The notes under the pieces were generated by a model. It was not told where the DNA came from, did not search any database, and saw only the letters and a program-made list of their open reading frames with translations. A DNA stretch of 64,000 nt from Nocardioides sp. QY071. GTDB taxonomy: Bacteria; Actinomycetota; Actinomycetes; Propionibacteriales; Nocardioidaceae. Below, in pieces: positions 15,168-23,514 of the stretch (position 1 is its first letter; every line of letters begins with the position of its first letter). A program made the position numbers and the translations under genes. Location: NCBI RefSeq assembly GCF_029961765.1, contig NZ_CP124681.1, forward strand, positions 4,216,001 to 4,280,000, written 5' to 3'.

Positions 15168-15938
15168 ATGACTGCCGTTGACGCCCTGCTCGCCGGCCTC
15201 GCCTCGGGCGAGGTCGAGATCGTCGACCTCACCGCCCCGCTCTCGCCCGACACCCCGATCCTCGAGCTCCCCGCGCCCTTCGCGAACACCATCCCGCTCT
15301 CGCTCGAAGTCGTCTCCGACTTCGACGACGCGGGCCCGGCCTGGGGCTGGAACAACATCCACACCGGCGAGCACACCGGCACCCATCTCGACGCTCCGGT
15401 GCACTGGGCGACCGGGCGGGAGGGCTACTCCGTCGACACCATCCCGCCGAGCCGCCTGGTCGGCCCGGCCGTGGTCCTCGACTTCACCTCCGAGGCGGCC
15501 GAGAACCCCGACTTCCTGCTCGAGCCCGAGCACCTGGAGAAGCACGTCGCCAACAACGGCCCGATCCCCGAGGGGGCGTGGTTGGTGTTCCGCACCGGCT
15601 GGAGCCGGTTCAACACCGACGCCGCCGCCTTCGCCAACGCCGACGAGACCGGGCCCCACACCCCGGGCGTCTCCCCCGCCGCCGCCGAGTGGCTCTCTCG
15701 ATCGGCGATCACCGGCTTCGCCGTCGAGACCGTCGGCGTCGACGCCGGGCAGGCCGGCGGCATGGAGCCGCCGTTCCCGGTGCACCACTTCCTGCTCGGC
15801 GCCAACAAGTTCGGGCTCACCCAGCTGCAGAACCTCGACCGGCTGCCGGCGAGCGGCGCCGTCATCATCGCCTCGCCGTTGCCGATCGTCGGAGGCACCG
15901 GCTCGCCGGCCCGCGTCCTCGCGATCGTCCCCGCCTGA
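15168..15938 (+). CDS. Cyclase family hydrolase (isatin hydrolase / kynurenine formamidase superfamily)
   Basis: 256 residues. The family metal motif HxGTHxDxPxH is present as HTGTHLDAPVHW near residue 68, preceded by VDLTAPLSPDTPILEL. Later GFAVETVGVDAGQ and PVHHFLLGANKFGLTQLQNLDRLP are the usual second half. Members use Mn or Zn to open cyclic or acyl amides: kynurenine formamidase, isatin hydrolase, and related cyclases. Standing first in an operon with a 2-oxoacid oxidoreductase fits isatin hydrolase, whose product isatinate is an aryl 2-oxoacid. That assignment is inference. Ribosome site GAAAGG; gene ends 27 bases before the next. Confidence 0.85.
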   Translation: MTAVDALLAGLASGEVEIVDLTAPLSPDTPILELPAPFANTIPLSLEVVSDFDDAGPAWGWNNIHTGEHTGTHLDAPVHWATGREGYSVDTIPPSRLVGPAVVLDFTSEAAENPDFLLEPEHLEKHVANNGPIPEGAWLVFRTGWSRFNTDAAAFANADETGPHTPGVSPAAAEWLSRSAITGFAVETVGVDAGQAGGMEPPFPVHHFLLGANKFGLTQLQNLDRLPASGAVIIASPLPIVGGTGSPARVLAIVPA

Positions 15939-15965
15939 CCATCCCGACCCGCAGGAAGGACCACC

Positions 15966-18146
15966 ATGGCCGAGCGGTCGTTCGCCCACGAGGTGAAGAA
16001 GCTGCGCATGGGAGAGGGCAGCCGGTTCTCCGGCGAGGGCATCCTCGCGGTGACCAAGGCCCTCCTCCAGTCCGGCGTCGCCTACGTCGGCGGCTACCAG
16101 GGTGCGCCCATCTCCCACTTGATGGACGTGCTCGGGGACGCGCACGAGATCCTCGACGAGCTCGACGTCTACTTCGAGAACAGCGCCTCCGAGGCCACCG
16201 CCGCCGCGATGCTCGCCGCGTCGGTCAACTACCCCCTGCGCGGTGCGATCACCTTCAAGTCCACCGTCGGCACCAACGTCGCGTCCGACGCGCTGGCCAA
16301 CCTGGCCAGCGGCGGCGTACGCGGGGGCGCGCTGATCATCGTCGGCGAGGACTACGGCGAGGGCTCCAGCATCATGCAGGAGCGCTCGCACGCCTTCGCC
16401 ATGAAGTCCCAGATGTGGCTGCTCGACCCGCGGCCCAACATCGAGGCGATCGTCAACGCCGTCGAGGCCGGCTTCGAGCTCTCCGAGGCCAGCAACACCC
16501 CGGTGATGCTGCAGCTGCGGCTGCGCTCGTGCCACCTCTACGGCAGCTTCACGGCCAAGGACAACGTCCGTCCCCCCATGACCGTCAAGGACGCCGTCGA
16601 GAATCCCTCCCGGCAGCTCGACCGGATCGTGCTGCCCCCGGCGAGCTTCCTGCACGAGAAGGAGAAGCTCGAGGACCGTTGGCCGGCCGCCGTCGACTAC
16701 ATCCGCAGCCGCGGCCTCAACGAGGTCCTCGGCGAGGGCGGCCCGAACGACGACATCGGCATCATCGTGCAGGGCGGTGTCTACAACACGCTGAACCGAG
16801 CGATGGAGCTGCTCGGCTGCTCGGACACCTTCGGCAACACGCAGGTACCGACGTACGTCATGAACGTGACCTACCCGGTCGTCGACAGCGAGATCCTCGA
16901 GTTCTGCCAGGGCAAGCGGGCCGTGCTCCTGGTCGAGGAGGGCCAACCGGACTACATCGAGCAGAACCTCAACGCGATCCTGCGGCGCGCCGGGTCCTCG
17001 GTGGCACTGCACGGCAAGGACCTGCTGCCGGTCGGCGGGGAGTACACCGCCACCGCGGTCACCCGGGGGGTGCACGCGTTCCTGAGCCGGTACGCGCCGG
17101 GCGCCGCCCAGGGCAGCCCGTCCCTGCTCCTGCCCGAGTCCGACCCGAGCAGCCCGTTCGCCCCGCGGGTCGACAAGTCCGTGGTCCGCACGCGCCCGCC
17201 CGGCCTGTGCACCGGCTGCCCCGAGCGGCCGATCTTCTCCGCACTCAAGCTCGCGGAGAAGGAGACGGGGAAGAAGCACCACGTCAGCGCCGACATCGGC
17301 TGTCACCTCTTCGCCATCAACGAGCCGTTCAACCTCGGCGCCACCACGATGGGCTACGGCCTCGGGTCCGCCGGCGCGGCCGCGCTCAACTCGAAGGACG
17401 CCGACCGCCGCACGGTCGCCGTCATGGGCGACGGTGGCTTCTGGCACAACGGGCTGACCAGCGGCGTCGGCAACGCGGTGTTCAACCAGAGCGACCAGCT
17501 GCTGCTGGTCGTCGACAACGCCTACAGTGCGGCGACCGGCGGCCAGGACGTCTTGTCGTCGAAGGCCGACAACGTGCTCCGCTCGACGAAGCACCCGATC
17601 GAGAAGGCCGTGCGTGGCGTCGGCGTCACCTGGGCACGCACGGTGAGCGACACCTACCAGATCGGCAAGCTGCGCGACCTCTTCGTCAAGGCGCTGACCA
17701 CCCGGACCGCCGGGCCGAAGGTCGTGGTCGCGCAGAGCGAGTGCATGCTCAACAAGCAGCGCCGCGAGAAGCCGGTGCGCGCGAAGGCGATGAAGGAGGG
17801 CAAGCGGGTCGTCAAGGAGCGCTTCGGTGTCGATGCGGACACGTGCACGGGCGACCACGCGTGCATCCGGGTCTCCGGCTGCCCGTCGCTCAGCATCAAG
17901 GCGAACCCCGACCCGATGCGCACCGACCCGGTCGCGACGGTCCTCGACTCCTGCGTCGGCTGCGGCGTGTGCGGCGCCAATGCCCACGCCGCGTCGCTGT
18001 GCCCGTCCTTCTACCGCAGCGACCTGGTCCACAACCCGAACCGGCGCGACAGGGTGCTCGCCCTGCTGCGCAAGGGCTGGATCGGCCTCCTCTCCGCCGG
18101 AGTGGAGCGCCGGGCAGCCCGCTACGAAGTCCTCGAGGTGATCTGA
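15966..18146 (+). CDS. Indolepyruvate:ferredoxin oxidoreductase-like alpha subunit (2-oxoacid oxidoreductase)
   Basis: 726 residues. Order: pyrimidine-binding/transketolase-like domain (residues ~20-210), a middle domain, then the TPP-binding domain with MGDGGFWHNG near residue 488 and VVDNAYSAATGGQ, then a C-terminal iron-sulfur region from ~626. The cysteines are arranged as C-x5-C-x5-C and later C-x2-C-x2-C-x9-C; the last spacing is longer than the standard 4Fe-4S pattern. Family members oxidatively decarboxylate aryl 2-oxoacids to aryl-acyl-CoA with a low-potential acceptor. Its ribosome site is AGGAAGG. The stop overlaps the next start by one base (TGATG). Confidence 0.9.
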   Translation: MAERSFAHEVKKLRMGEGSRFSGEGILAVTKALLQSGVAYVGGYQGAPISHLMDVLGDAHEILDELDVYFENSASEATAAAMLAASVNYPLRGAITFKSTVGTNVASDALANLASGGVRGGALIIVGEDYGEGSSIMQERSHAFAMKSQMWLLDPRPNIEAIVNAVEAGFELSEASNTPVMLQLRLRSCHLYGSFTAKDNVRPPMTVKDAVENPSRQLDRIVLPPASFLHEKEKLEDRWPAAVDYIRSRGLNEVLGEGGPNDDIGIIVQGGVYNTLNRAMELLGCSDTFGNTQVPTYVMNVTYPVVDSEILEFCQGKRAVLLVEEGQPDYIEQNLNAILRRAGSSVALHGKDLLPVGGEYTATAVTRGVHAFLSRYAPGAAQGSPSLLLPESDPSSPFAPRVDKSVVRTRPPGLCTGCPERPIFSALKLAEKETGKKHHVSADIGCHLFAINEPFNLGATTMGYGLGSAGAAALNSKDADRRTVAVMGDGGFWHNGLTSGVGNAVFNQSDQLLLVVDNAYSAATGGQDVLSSKADNVLRSTKHPIEKAVRGVGVTWARTVSDTYQIGKLRDLFVKALTTRTAGPKVVVAQSECMLNKQRREKPVRAKAMKEGKRVVKERFGVDADTCTGDHACIRVSGCPSLSIKANPDPMRTDPVATVLDSCVGCGVCGANAHAASLCPSFYRSDLVHNPNRRDRVLALLRKGWIGLLSAGVERRAARYEVLEVI

Positions 18147-19789
18147 TGTCCAGCTGGAACGAGGGCCGCAGGCCCCTCACGATCGCGATCCTGGCCATGG
18201 GCGGTGAGGGCGGCGGCGTGCTCGCCGACTGGATCGTCGACGTCGGCGAGAGGTCGGGCTACCACGCCCAGACCACCTCCGTCGCCGGAGTCGCGCAGCG
18301 CACCGGGGCGACGGTCTACTACGTCGAGATGTTCCCGGGCGGGGAGCCGCACGAGGACGACGTACGGCGCGAGCCGGTGCTCTCCCTCTTCCCCACCCCC
18401 GGAGAGGTCGACGTCGTCATCGCCTCCGAGCTGATGGAGGCCGGGCGCTCGATCCAGCGCGGGTTCTGCACCCCTGACCGCACGACGCTGATCGCGTCCA
18501 CCAACCGCGTCTACTCGATGGACGAGAAGCTCGCCCTCGGCGACGGCCGCGTCGACAGCAACGCCCTGCTCGAGGCCGCACACGCAGGGGCCCGGAGGTT
18601 CATCGGCGCGGACTTCATGCAGCTCGCGCTGGACGCGCACAGTGTCATCAGCGCCGCGCTGTTCGGCGCGCTGGCCGGCTCGGGTGCACTGCCCTTCGCC
18701 CGCGAGACCTTCGAGGACGCCATCCGCGCGGCGGGCAAGGGCGTCGACGCGTCGCTGGCCGCCTTCGCGCTCGGGGAGGAGGCCGCACAGCGCCCGGCGC
18801 CGCAGCCGATCGCCGCGGCTCCCGCGGGCAGCGGTCCGGTCGCGATCACGATCGGCAAGCGGCCGGTCGACCCCGCGGAGGAGGCGGCCGCCGCGGCCGA
18901 ACGGCGCCGCGAGGAGGTCGCGGCGGCGGCCCCGGCCTCGCTCGTCGGGCCACGCCTGCAGGCCCAGGCGGAGCGGATCGCCGCCCAGTTCCCGGCGCCG
19001 GCCCGGTCGATGCTCCTGCACGGCGCCGTCCGGACGGCGGTCTTCCAGAACACCGCCTACACGGACCGGTATCTCGACCGCGTCGCCCGGCTCGCCGACG
19101 TGGAGACCGGCGACGGCGCCCGCCTGACGACCGAGGGAGCACGCCACGTCGCCCTGTGGATGTGCTACCAGGACACCATCCAGGTCGCGCAGCAGAAGAT
19201 CCGCCGCCGCCGGATCGAGGGCGTCCGCGCGGAGGCCAAGGCCGCTGCGGGGCAGCTGATGAACGTGCGGGAGTACCTCCACCCGCAGGTCGAGGAGATC
19301 GCCGACACGCTGCCGACCCGGCTCGGGCGGTGGGTCGCGCGCTCGAGGTGGTTCGGCACCGTCGTCGGCCGGCTGACCCGCAACGGGATGGTCGTCAACA
19401 CGACCGGCATCATCGGCTTCACCCTGCTGTGGGCGATGGCCATGCTCCGTCCGATCCGTCCGCGCTCGCTGCGCTTCGCCCGCGAGCAGGCCGCGATCGA
19501 GGCCTGGCTCGACCGCGCCCTCGCGGTCGCGCCGATCGACTACGACCTGGCCTGCGAGATCGTCGAGTGCCAACGCGTGCTCAAGGGGTACGGCGAGACG
19601 CACCACCACAGCCTCGAGAGCTTCGACCGCCTGATGGCGGCCGCCGACGGCCTGGTCGGCCGGACCGACGCCGCGGCCACGCTCGTCCGGCTCCGCTCGG
19701 CGGCGCTGGCCGACGAGGACGGCACCGCTCTGGAGCAGGCTCTCCTCACAGTCACCGCCGAGCAGGAGCCGGTCGCGGCCATCTCGTGA
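18146..19789 (+). CDS. Indolepyruvate oxidoreductase beta subunit family protein with C-terminal extension
   Basis: 547 residues, about twice the size of a plain gamma/beta subunit. Residues 1-~215 form the 2-oxoacid:ferredoxin oxidoreductase gamma-type domain (LAMGGEGGGVLADWIVD, VAGVAQRTGATVYYVE). An Ala/Pro-rich linker at ~215-265 leads to a helical C-terminal domain of unknown role (as in the DUF6537-type extension). It overlaps the alpha subunit by one base. No ferredoxin gene is next to it, so the electron acceptor must come from elsewhere. Confidence 0.87.
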   Translation: MSSWNEGRRPLTIAILAMGGEGGGVLADWIVDVGERSGYHAQTTSVAGVAQRTGATVYYVEMFPGGEPHEDDVRREPVLSLFPTPGEVDVVIASELMEAGRSIQRGFCTPDRTTLIASTNRVYSMDEKLALGDGRVDSNALLEAAHAGARRFIGADFMQLALDAHSVISAALFGALAGSGALPFARETFEDAIRAAGKGVDASLAAFALGEEAAQRPAPQPIAAAPAGSGPVAITIGKRPVDPAEEAAAAAERRREEVAAAAPASLVGPRLQAQAERIAAQFPAPARSMLLHGAVRTAVFQNTAYTDRYLDRVARLADVETGDGARLTTEGARHVALWMCYQDTIQVAQQKIRRRRIEGVRAEAKAAAGQLMNVREYLHPQVEEIADTLPTRLGRWVARSRWFGTVVGRLTRNGMVVNTTGIIGFTLLWAMAMLRPIRPRSLRFAREQAAIEAWLDRALAVAPIDYDLACEIVECQRVLKGYGETHHHSLESFDRLMAAADGLVGRTDAAATLVRLRSAALADEDGTALEQALLTVTAEQEPVAAIS

Positions 19790-19856
19790 CGGTGCGGCGG
19801 CGGCGCCGTCACGGGGTCGTCCCGGCGCCGCCACCAGGTGCTGCTTGGATGCGGGC

Positions 19857-20750
19857 ATGCAGGTCCCGCTCCGAGCCGCCCGGCTGCTCACCCGCCACGT
19901 CGTCCGTCCGGTCCTCGGCACCCGCCTGGCCCCCGCGCGGCAGCGGCAGGTGATCGACACCCTGATGAGGTTCCCGCTCCTGCCCACAGGTACGACGACC
20001 GTGCGCACCACCCTCGGCGGCGTCCCGGCCGACCGGATCGAGACCGCGGCGAGCAACCCCGACCACGCGCTGCTCTACCTGCACGGCGGCGCGTACGTCG
20101 TCGGCTCCCCGACCACCCACCGCGCCGCGGCCGCCCACCTGGCCGACGCCACCGGTGCGGTCGCGCACGTCCTCGACTACCGGCTCGCGCCCGAGCACCC
20201 CTACCCGGCGGCCGTCGACGACGCCCTCGCCGCCTACTGCGCCCTGCTCGAGCGCGGCCTGCCGTCGGAGCGGGTCGTGGTCGCCGGCGACTCGGCCGGC
20301 GGCGGGCTCGCGCTGGCCCTCGCGCTGCGGGCGCGCTCGGTCGGCGTACCCCTCCCGGCGGCGCTCGGCCTCATCTCACCGTGGGTCGACGCCCGCCTCG
20401 ACGGCCTCGCCGAGCACATCGACGACCCGCTGCTCACCCGCGACTGGCTGGAGCTCGGCGCGAGGTCGTACGCCGGCCGCCACCGTGAGCACCCCGAGGT
20501 CTCGCCCCTCCTCGCGGATCCCGCCGACCTGGCGGCCCTGCCGGCCCTGTTCGTACAGGCCGCGAGCGACGAGCTGTTCGTGGACGACGTCGAGCGGTTC
20601 GTGGCGGCCGCGAGGGCGGCGGGCGCCGAGGTCACCTACCACCGGCTCGAGGGGCACTGGCACGTCACGCACCTGTACGCCGGCATGGTCCGCGAGGCGA
20701 CCGAGGTCGTCCGCGAGCTGGGCGGCTGGCTGCGGAGCGCGCTTCCCTAA
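19857..20750 (+). CDS. Alpha/beta hydrolase, hormone-sensitive lipase (HSL) family
   Basis: 297 residues. The HSL oxyanion motif HGGAYVVGS is near residue 76, the nucleophile motif GDSAGGG near 143, an acid in SDELFVDD, and the His in GHWHVTH near the C-terminus. It is a cytoplasmic carboxylesterase of unknown substrate. Its 67-base gap from the oxidoreductase beta gene may put it in the same transcript or make it independent. It converges on the enoyl-CoA hydratase gene with a 4-base overlap. A TTG at 19845 is an alternative start. Confidence 0.88.
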   Translation: MQVPLRAARLLTRHVVRPVLGTRLAPARQRQVIDTLMRFPLLPTGTTTVRTTLGGVPADRIETAASNPDHALLYLHGGAYVVGSPTTHRAAAAHLADATGAVAHVLDYRLAPEHPYPAAVDDALAAYCALLERGLPSERVVVAGDSAGGGLALALALRARSVGVPLPAALGLISPWVDARLDGLAEHIDDPLLTRDWLELGARSYAGRHREHPEVSPLLADPADLAALPALFVQAASDELFVDDVERFVAAARAAGAEVTYHRLEGHWHVTHLYAGMVREATEVVRELGGWLRSALP

Positions 20751-21523
20751 CGCCCGGTCCAGCGCGGCTCTCGCCGCTCGAAGAAGGCGCCGATCCCCTC
20801 GGCGACGTCCGCGGACGCCAGCAGCCGGGCGTGCGCGGCGTGGCTCGCCTCCCAGCTGGCCGTCTCATCGCCGTTGATCTCGTCGTGCGCCAGCGCCAGG
20901 GCGGCGCGGACGGCGAGCGGGGCGTTGCCGCTGATGGTGGCGGCGAGGCCGAGGGCGACGTCGAGCGTCGTACCGGGCTCGACCAGGCGGTTGACGAACC
21001 CGTGCCGCTCCGCGCGCTCGGCACCGATCGGCTCGCCGGTCAGCAGCATCTCCCGGGCGACATTGGCCGGCAGCACGCGGGGAGCGCGGAAGACGCCGCC
21101 GAAGTCGGGCATCAGGCCGCGCTTGACCTCGGGGAAGCCGAAGCTCGCCGTACGCGAGGCGACGACCAGGTCGCAGCACAGGACCAGCTCGAGGCCGCCG
21201 CCGAGCGCGTACCCCTCGACCGCGGCCACCAGCGGCTTGGGACGCGTGCGCGACATGATCCCGGCGATGCCGCCGCGCTCGGTCGGCTCGCCGGGTCCCT
21301 CGGCGAGGTCGGCGCCGGCCGAGAACACCGACGGACCGCCGGTGAGTACGCCGCACCACAGGTCGTCGTCGTCCTCGAGCAGGTTCAGCGCCTCGTCGAG
21401 CCCGCGGGTCACCGCGCCGTTGATGGCGTTGCGCTTGGCCGGCCGGTCGAGCCCGATCACCAGGGTGCGCTCGACGCGGATGGTCTGGACGGCGGGGGCG
21501 GCATCGGGAGCGCGGTCACTCAT
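20747..21523 (-). CDS. Enoyl-CoA hydratase/isomerase family protein
   Basis: 258 residues, crotonase fold. Oxyanion-hole segments are SAGADLAEG (residues ~60-68) and VEGYALGGGLELVLCCD (~100); FGFPEVKRGLMPDFGG carries the position of the catalytic Glu (E in PEVKRG). C-terminal SWEASHAAHARLLASADVAEGIGAFFERREPRWTG is the trimerisation helix. It hydrates or isomerises an enoyl-CoA in beta-oxidation-like routes. The start is set by a leaderless-type promoter, TAGATT seven bases upstream of the ATG. It may or may not serve the aromatic pathway upstream. Confidence 0.9.
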   Translation of the reverse strand: MSDRAPDAAPAVQTIRVERTLVIGLDRPAKRNAINGAVTRGLDEALNLLEDDDDLWCGVLTGGPSVFSAGADLAEGPGEPTERGGIAGIMSRTRPKPLVAAVEGYALGGGLELVLCCDLVVASRTASFGFPEVKRGLMPDFGGVFRAPRVLPANVAREMLLTGEPIGAERAERHGFVNRLVEPGTTLDVALGLAATISGNAPLAVRAALALAHDEINGDETASWEASHAAHARLLASADVAEGIGAFFERREPRWTGR

Positions 21524-21530
21524 GCACGAC

Positions 21531-21536
21531 AATCTA
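21531..21536 (-). promoter_or_regulatory. -10 box for a leaderless enoyl-CoA hydratase transcript
   Basis: TAGATT on the minus strand ends seven bases before the ATG, so transcription should begin at or next to the start codon. No Shine-Dalgarno sequence precedes this ATG. Confidence 0.45.
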
Positions 21537-21539
21537 GGG

Positions 21540-22211
21540 ATGACCATGGAGATGTTCATCCACGACGAGATCCCGACCGACGAGGTCGACCGTCGCGAGA
21601 AGGCCGTCTCCGGTCTCGCCGACGCGGTGCGCGACCTGGTCGACGCGACCATCCGCAGCACCGTCGCCGACGACGAGCTGGCCGCGGTGCAGGCCGAGGT
21701 CGCGGCCCTCGCCGCCCGCCTGCGCCGCCAGCAGCTGCCCGGCTCCGCGGGGGTCCGCTACAACTCCGCGGGCCGCAGCTGGAACTGGGGCAACGCCGTC
21801 GTCGGGCGCGGCAACGCGGTCGCACCGCCGGTCGACATCGTCCACGACGGCTTCGGCAACGCTCACGCCGAGATGACCCTGGGGGCGGCGTACGAGGGGC
21901 CTCCGGGGATGGTGCACGGCGGCATGTCCGCGCTGATGCTCGACCAGATCATGGGCGAGACGGCGAGCGGGTTCCGGCGGCTCACGATGACCGGCACGCT
22001 GACCCTGCGCTACCGGCGCCCGCTGCCGCTCGGCCCGGTCCGGATGGAGGCCCGGATCGCCCACGAGGAGGGCCGCAAGATCACCGTCGAGGCACAGATC
22101 GCCGTACCCGGCCAGGACGCCGCGGTCGAGGCCACCGGCCTGTTCCTCATCCCGAGCTGGGCGCCGATCGACGAGACCGAGGAGGGCTGGTCCCGCTCGG
22201 CCGAGGGCTGA
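21540..22211 (+). CDS. PaaI-type thioesterase (hotdog) with N-terminal helical extension
   Basis: 223 residues. Residues ~1-75 form a charged helical segment (DEVDRREKAVSGLADAVRDL). The hotdog fold follows with EGPPGMVHGGMSALMLDQIMGE, the PaaI/thioesterase signature (HGG with Asp/Glu later), and LTLRYRRPLPLGPV. It probably hydrolyses a medium or aromatic acyl-CoA. The gene is divergent from the enoyl-CoA hydratase with 16 bases between starts. Three ATGs within 15 bases (21540, 21546, 21552) leave the start uncertain by up to four residues. Confidence 0.82.
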   Translation: MTMEMFIHDEIPTDEVDRREKAVSGLADAVRDLVDATIRSTVADDELAAVQAEVAALAARLRRQQLPGSAGVRYNSAGRSWNWGNAVVGRGNAVAPPVDIVHDGFGNAHAEMTLGAAYEGPPGMVHGGMSALMLDQIMGETASGFRRLTMTGTLTLRYRRPLPLGPVRMEARIAHEEGRKITVEAQIAVPGQDAAVEATGLFLIPSWAPIDETEEGWSRSAEG

Positions 22212-22353
22212 ACAGCTCGCCGATCAGCCGAAAGCACGAGCCGAGGACCGTTCCTTCGGCCGGTCGAGTGCGGGCCACGAGGCTGATCCGCCCGTCCTCG
22301 GCGTCACCGATGGTGGAGTCGCAGATGATCCGACCGCGACGAAGGAGCGACCG
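22212..22353. other. Intergenic region without recognised content
   Basis: 142 bases between the thioesterase and the membrane protein gene. I see only the downstream gene's ribosome site (GAAGGAGCG) at the end and no terminator hairpin or operator. Confidence 0.4.
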
Positions 22354-23103
22354 ATGACGAGGCCCACCCCGCACGGAGGACCCCGAGAGCGGGTCGTCGC
22401 CGCGACGGCGATCGCGTTGGCAGCGTCGTTGGTGGTCCAGAACGTCGTGCTGGTCTGGGTCGGGGCACCGGGCTACGGGGACCCGATCGAGGACGTGCTC
22501 GCCTTCCACGCGGAGCACCGGGGCACGGTCGCGTTCGCGGTCGGCCTGGAGGCGCTGAACCTGCCACTGTTGCTGGGATTCGTGACCGGGCTCCACGGGC
22601 TCGTCCAGCGCCGCGGGGGTGCGGGCGCGGACTGGTCGCGCCTCGCCGTGGCCGCCGGCGCGACCCTCTCGGCGGTCCTCGCGCTCTACGCCGTCCTGTG
22701 GAACGGCGTCGTGCTCTCCGCCGGCGGGCTCGGCGAGCCGAGCCCGCTGTTCGAGCTCGCCTGGCAGCTCCATGCTGCGGCGTTCGCGCTGGCACTTCCG
22801 GCGCTCGGCAGCACCCTCGTCGGCGCCGCGCTGGCGGCGCACGCGAGCGGGCTGACGCCGCCGTGGCAGCGCCTGCTCGGCATCGCCGGCGGGGGCCTGT
22901 TGCTCGTCGCCGGGTCGGCCAGCCTCGCCATCGCGGACGGCTCGCCCCTCCTGTTCGTGGGGATGCCCGGCTATCTCGCCTGGATCGTGTGGCTGCTGGC
23001 GACCGGCCTGCGGCTGGCGCGCACGCGCGAGACCACTAGGCCCCGGGCCGGTCGACCTGGTCGACCAGGCGCTGGGGCGCCTGCAGGCAGAACGAGTCGG
23101 TGA
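22354..23103 (+). CDS. Multi-spanning membrane protein of unknown function
   Basis: 249 residues. About six hydrophobic segments can be seen, starting with IALAASLVVQNVVLVWVG (residues ~20-37), then LNLPLLLGFVTGLHGLV, LAVAAGATLSAVLALYAVLW, FALALPALGSTLVGAALAA, LLGIAGGGLLLVAGSASLAI and YLAWIVWLLATGL. It ends in an Arg/Pro/Gly-rich tail. It resembles uncharacterised actinobacterial DUF4386-like integral membrane proteins. Its 3' end overlaps the convergent MmcQ/YjbR-like gene by 68 bases, and most of the tail lies in that overlap. Confidence 0.65.
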   Translation: MTRPTPHGGPRERVVAATAIALAASLVVQNVVLVWVGAPGYGDPIEDVLAFHAEHRGTVAFAVGLEALNLPLLLGFVTGLHGLVQRRGGAGADWSRLAVAAGATLSAVLALYAVLWNGVVLSAGGLGEPSPLFELAWQLHAAAFALALPALGSTLVGAALAAHASGLTPPWQRLLGIAGGGLLLVAGSASLAIADGSPLLFVGMPGYLAWIVWLLATGLRLARTRETTRPRAGRPGRPGAGAPAGRTSR

Positions 23104-23419
23104 GCAGCTCGCCGAGCTCGACCCAGTCGGTGTCGTCGTCGACGAGCAGGCCGACGACGTTGCCGCCCCAGTCCGCCTTGAAGTACGGCGCCCCGAGGTG
23201 CTGGAACGCCATCACCTCCTCCGGCTCGGCGCGGAACATGACCCGGAACAGCTGGTCCTCCCCGCCGAACACGTGCGCGACCGTCGCCGTGGTCCCCTCG
23301 ACGCGCCAGCGCACGCCCACCCAGGCGTCCTCCTCGCGGCACTGCGGCAGCCGCGCGAAGATCGCACGGAGCCGGGCGACGTAGGCACCGGGGACGTCGG
23401 GACGGGTCGGGCGAGCCAC
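23036..23419 (-). CDS. MmcQ/YjbR family protein
   Basis: 127 residues. The fold is typical of MmcQ/YjbR (CyaY-like) proteins: REEDAWVGVRWRVEGTTATVAHVFGG, then LFRVMFRAEPEEVMAF, APYFKADWGGNVVGL and DWVELGELLTDSFCLQAP. Family function is unknown, although some members are called DNA-binding. The GTG at 23417-23419 is chosen because GGGAG precedes it by 9 bases; a longer TTG-initiated version would reach 23500 and cross the palindromic operator. It is divergent from the 68-residue membrane protein gene. Confidence 0.75.
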   Translation of the reverse strand: MARPTRPDVPGAYVARLRAIFARLPQCREEDAWVGVRWRVEGTTATVAHVFGGEDQLFRVMFRAEPEEVMAFQHLGAPYFKADWGGNVVGLLVDDDTDWVELGELLTDSFCLQAPQRLVDQVDRPGA

Positions 23420-23467
23420 GACAGGAATCTCCCACACGGCGCCGACACCCGGCACCCCACCACGGAC

Positions 23468-23512
23468 GTCAACGCAAGGTTGACATTCCACCGACGTCAA
23501 GACATCGTTGAC
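23468..23512. promoter_or_regulatory. Twin 17-bp palindromes (GTCAA-N7-TTGAC), probable operator
   Basis: Two copies of the same inverted repeat lie head to tail. Copy 1 is GTCAAC-GCAAG-GTTGAC at 23468-23484; copy 2 is GTCAA-GACATCG-TTGAC at 23496-23512. Both are preceded by AC and followed by A, giving the shared pattern ACGTCAA-N7-TTGACA, with centres 28 bases apart. They fill the space between divergent genes and copy 2 ends only two bases before the ATG at 23515. This is what a dimeric repressor with two adjacent sites would use. The HTH protein encoded at 23718 is a candidate. Confidence 0.6.
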
Positions 23513-23514
23513 AC

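Noticed and set aside
22212..22353. Short minus-strand coding stretch between the thioesterase and the membrane protein
   Set aside because: It has no start with a ribosome site, no conserved motif and reads through the neighbouring genes in an antisense frame.
23481..23512. TTGACA-like sequences upstream of the small membrane gene as -35 boxes
   Set aside because: No -10 box is spaced correctly, and the bases are better explained as halves of the two matching palindromes.
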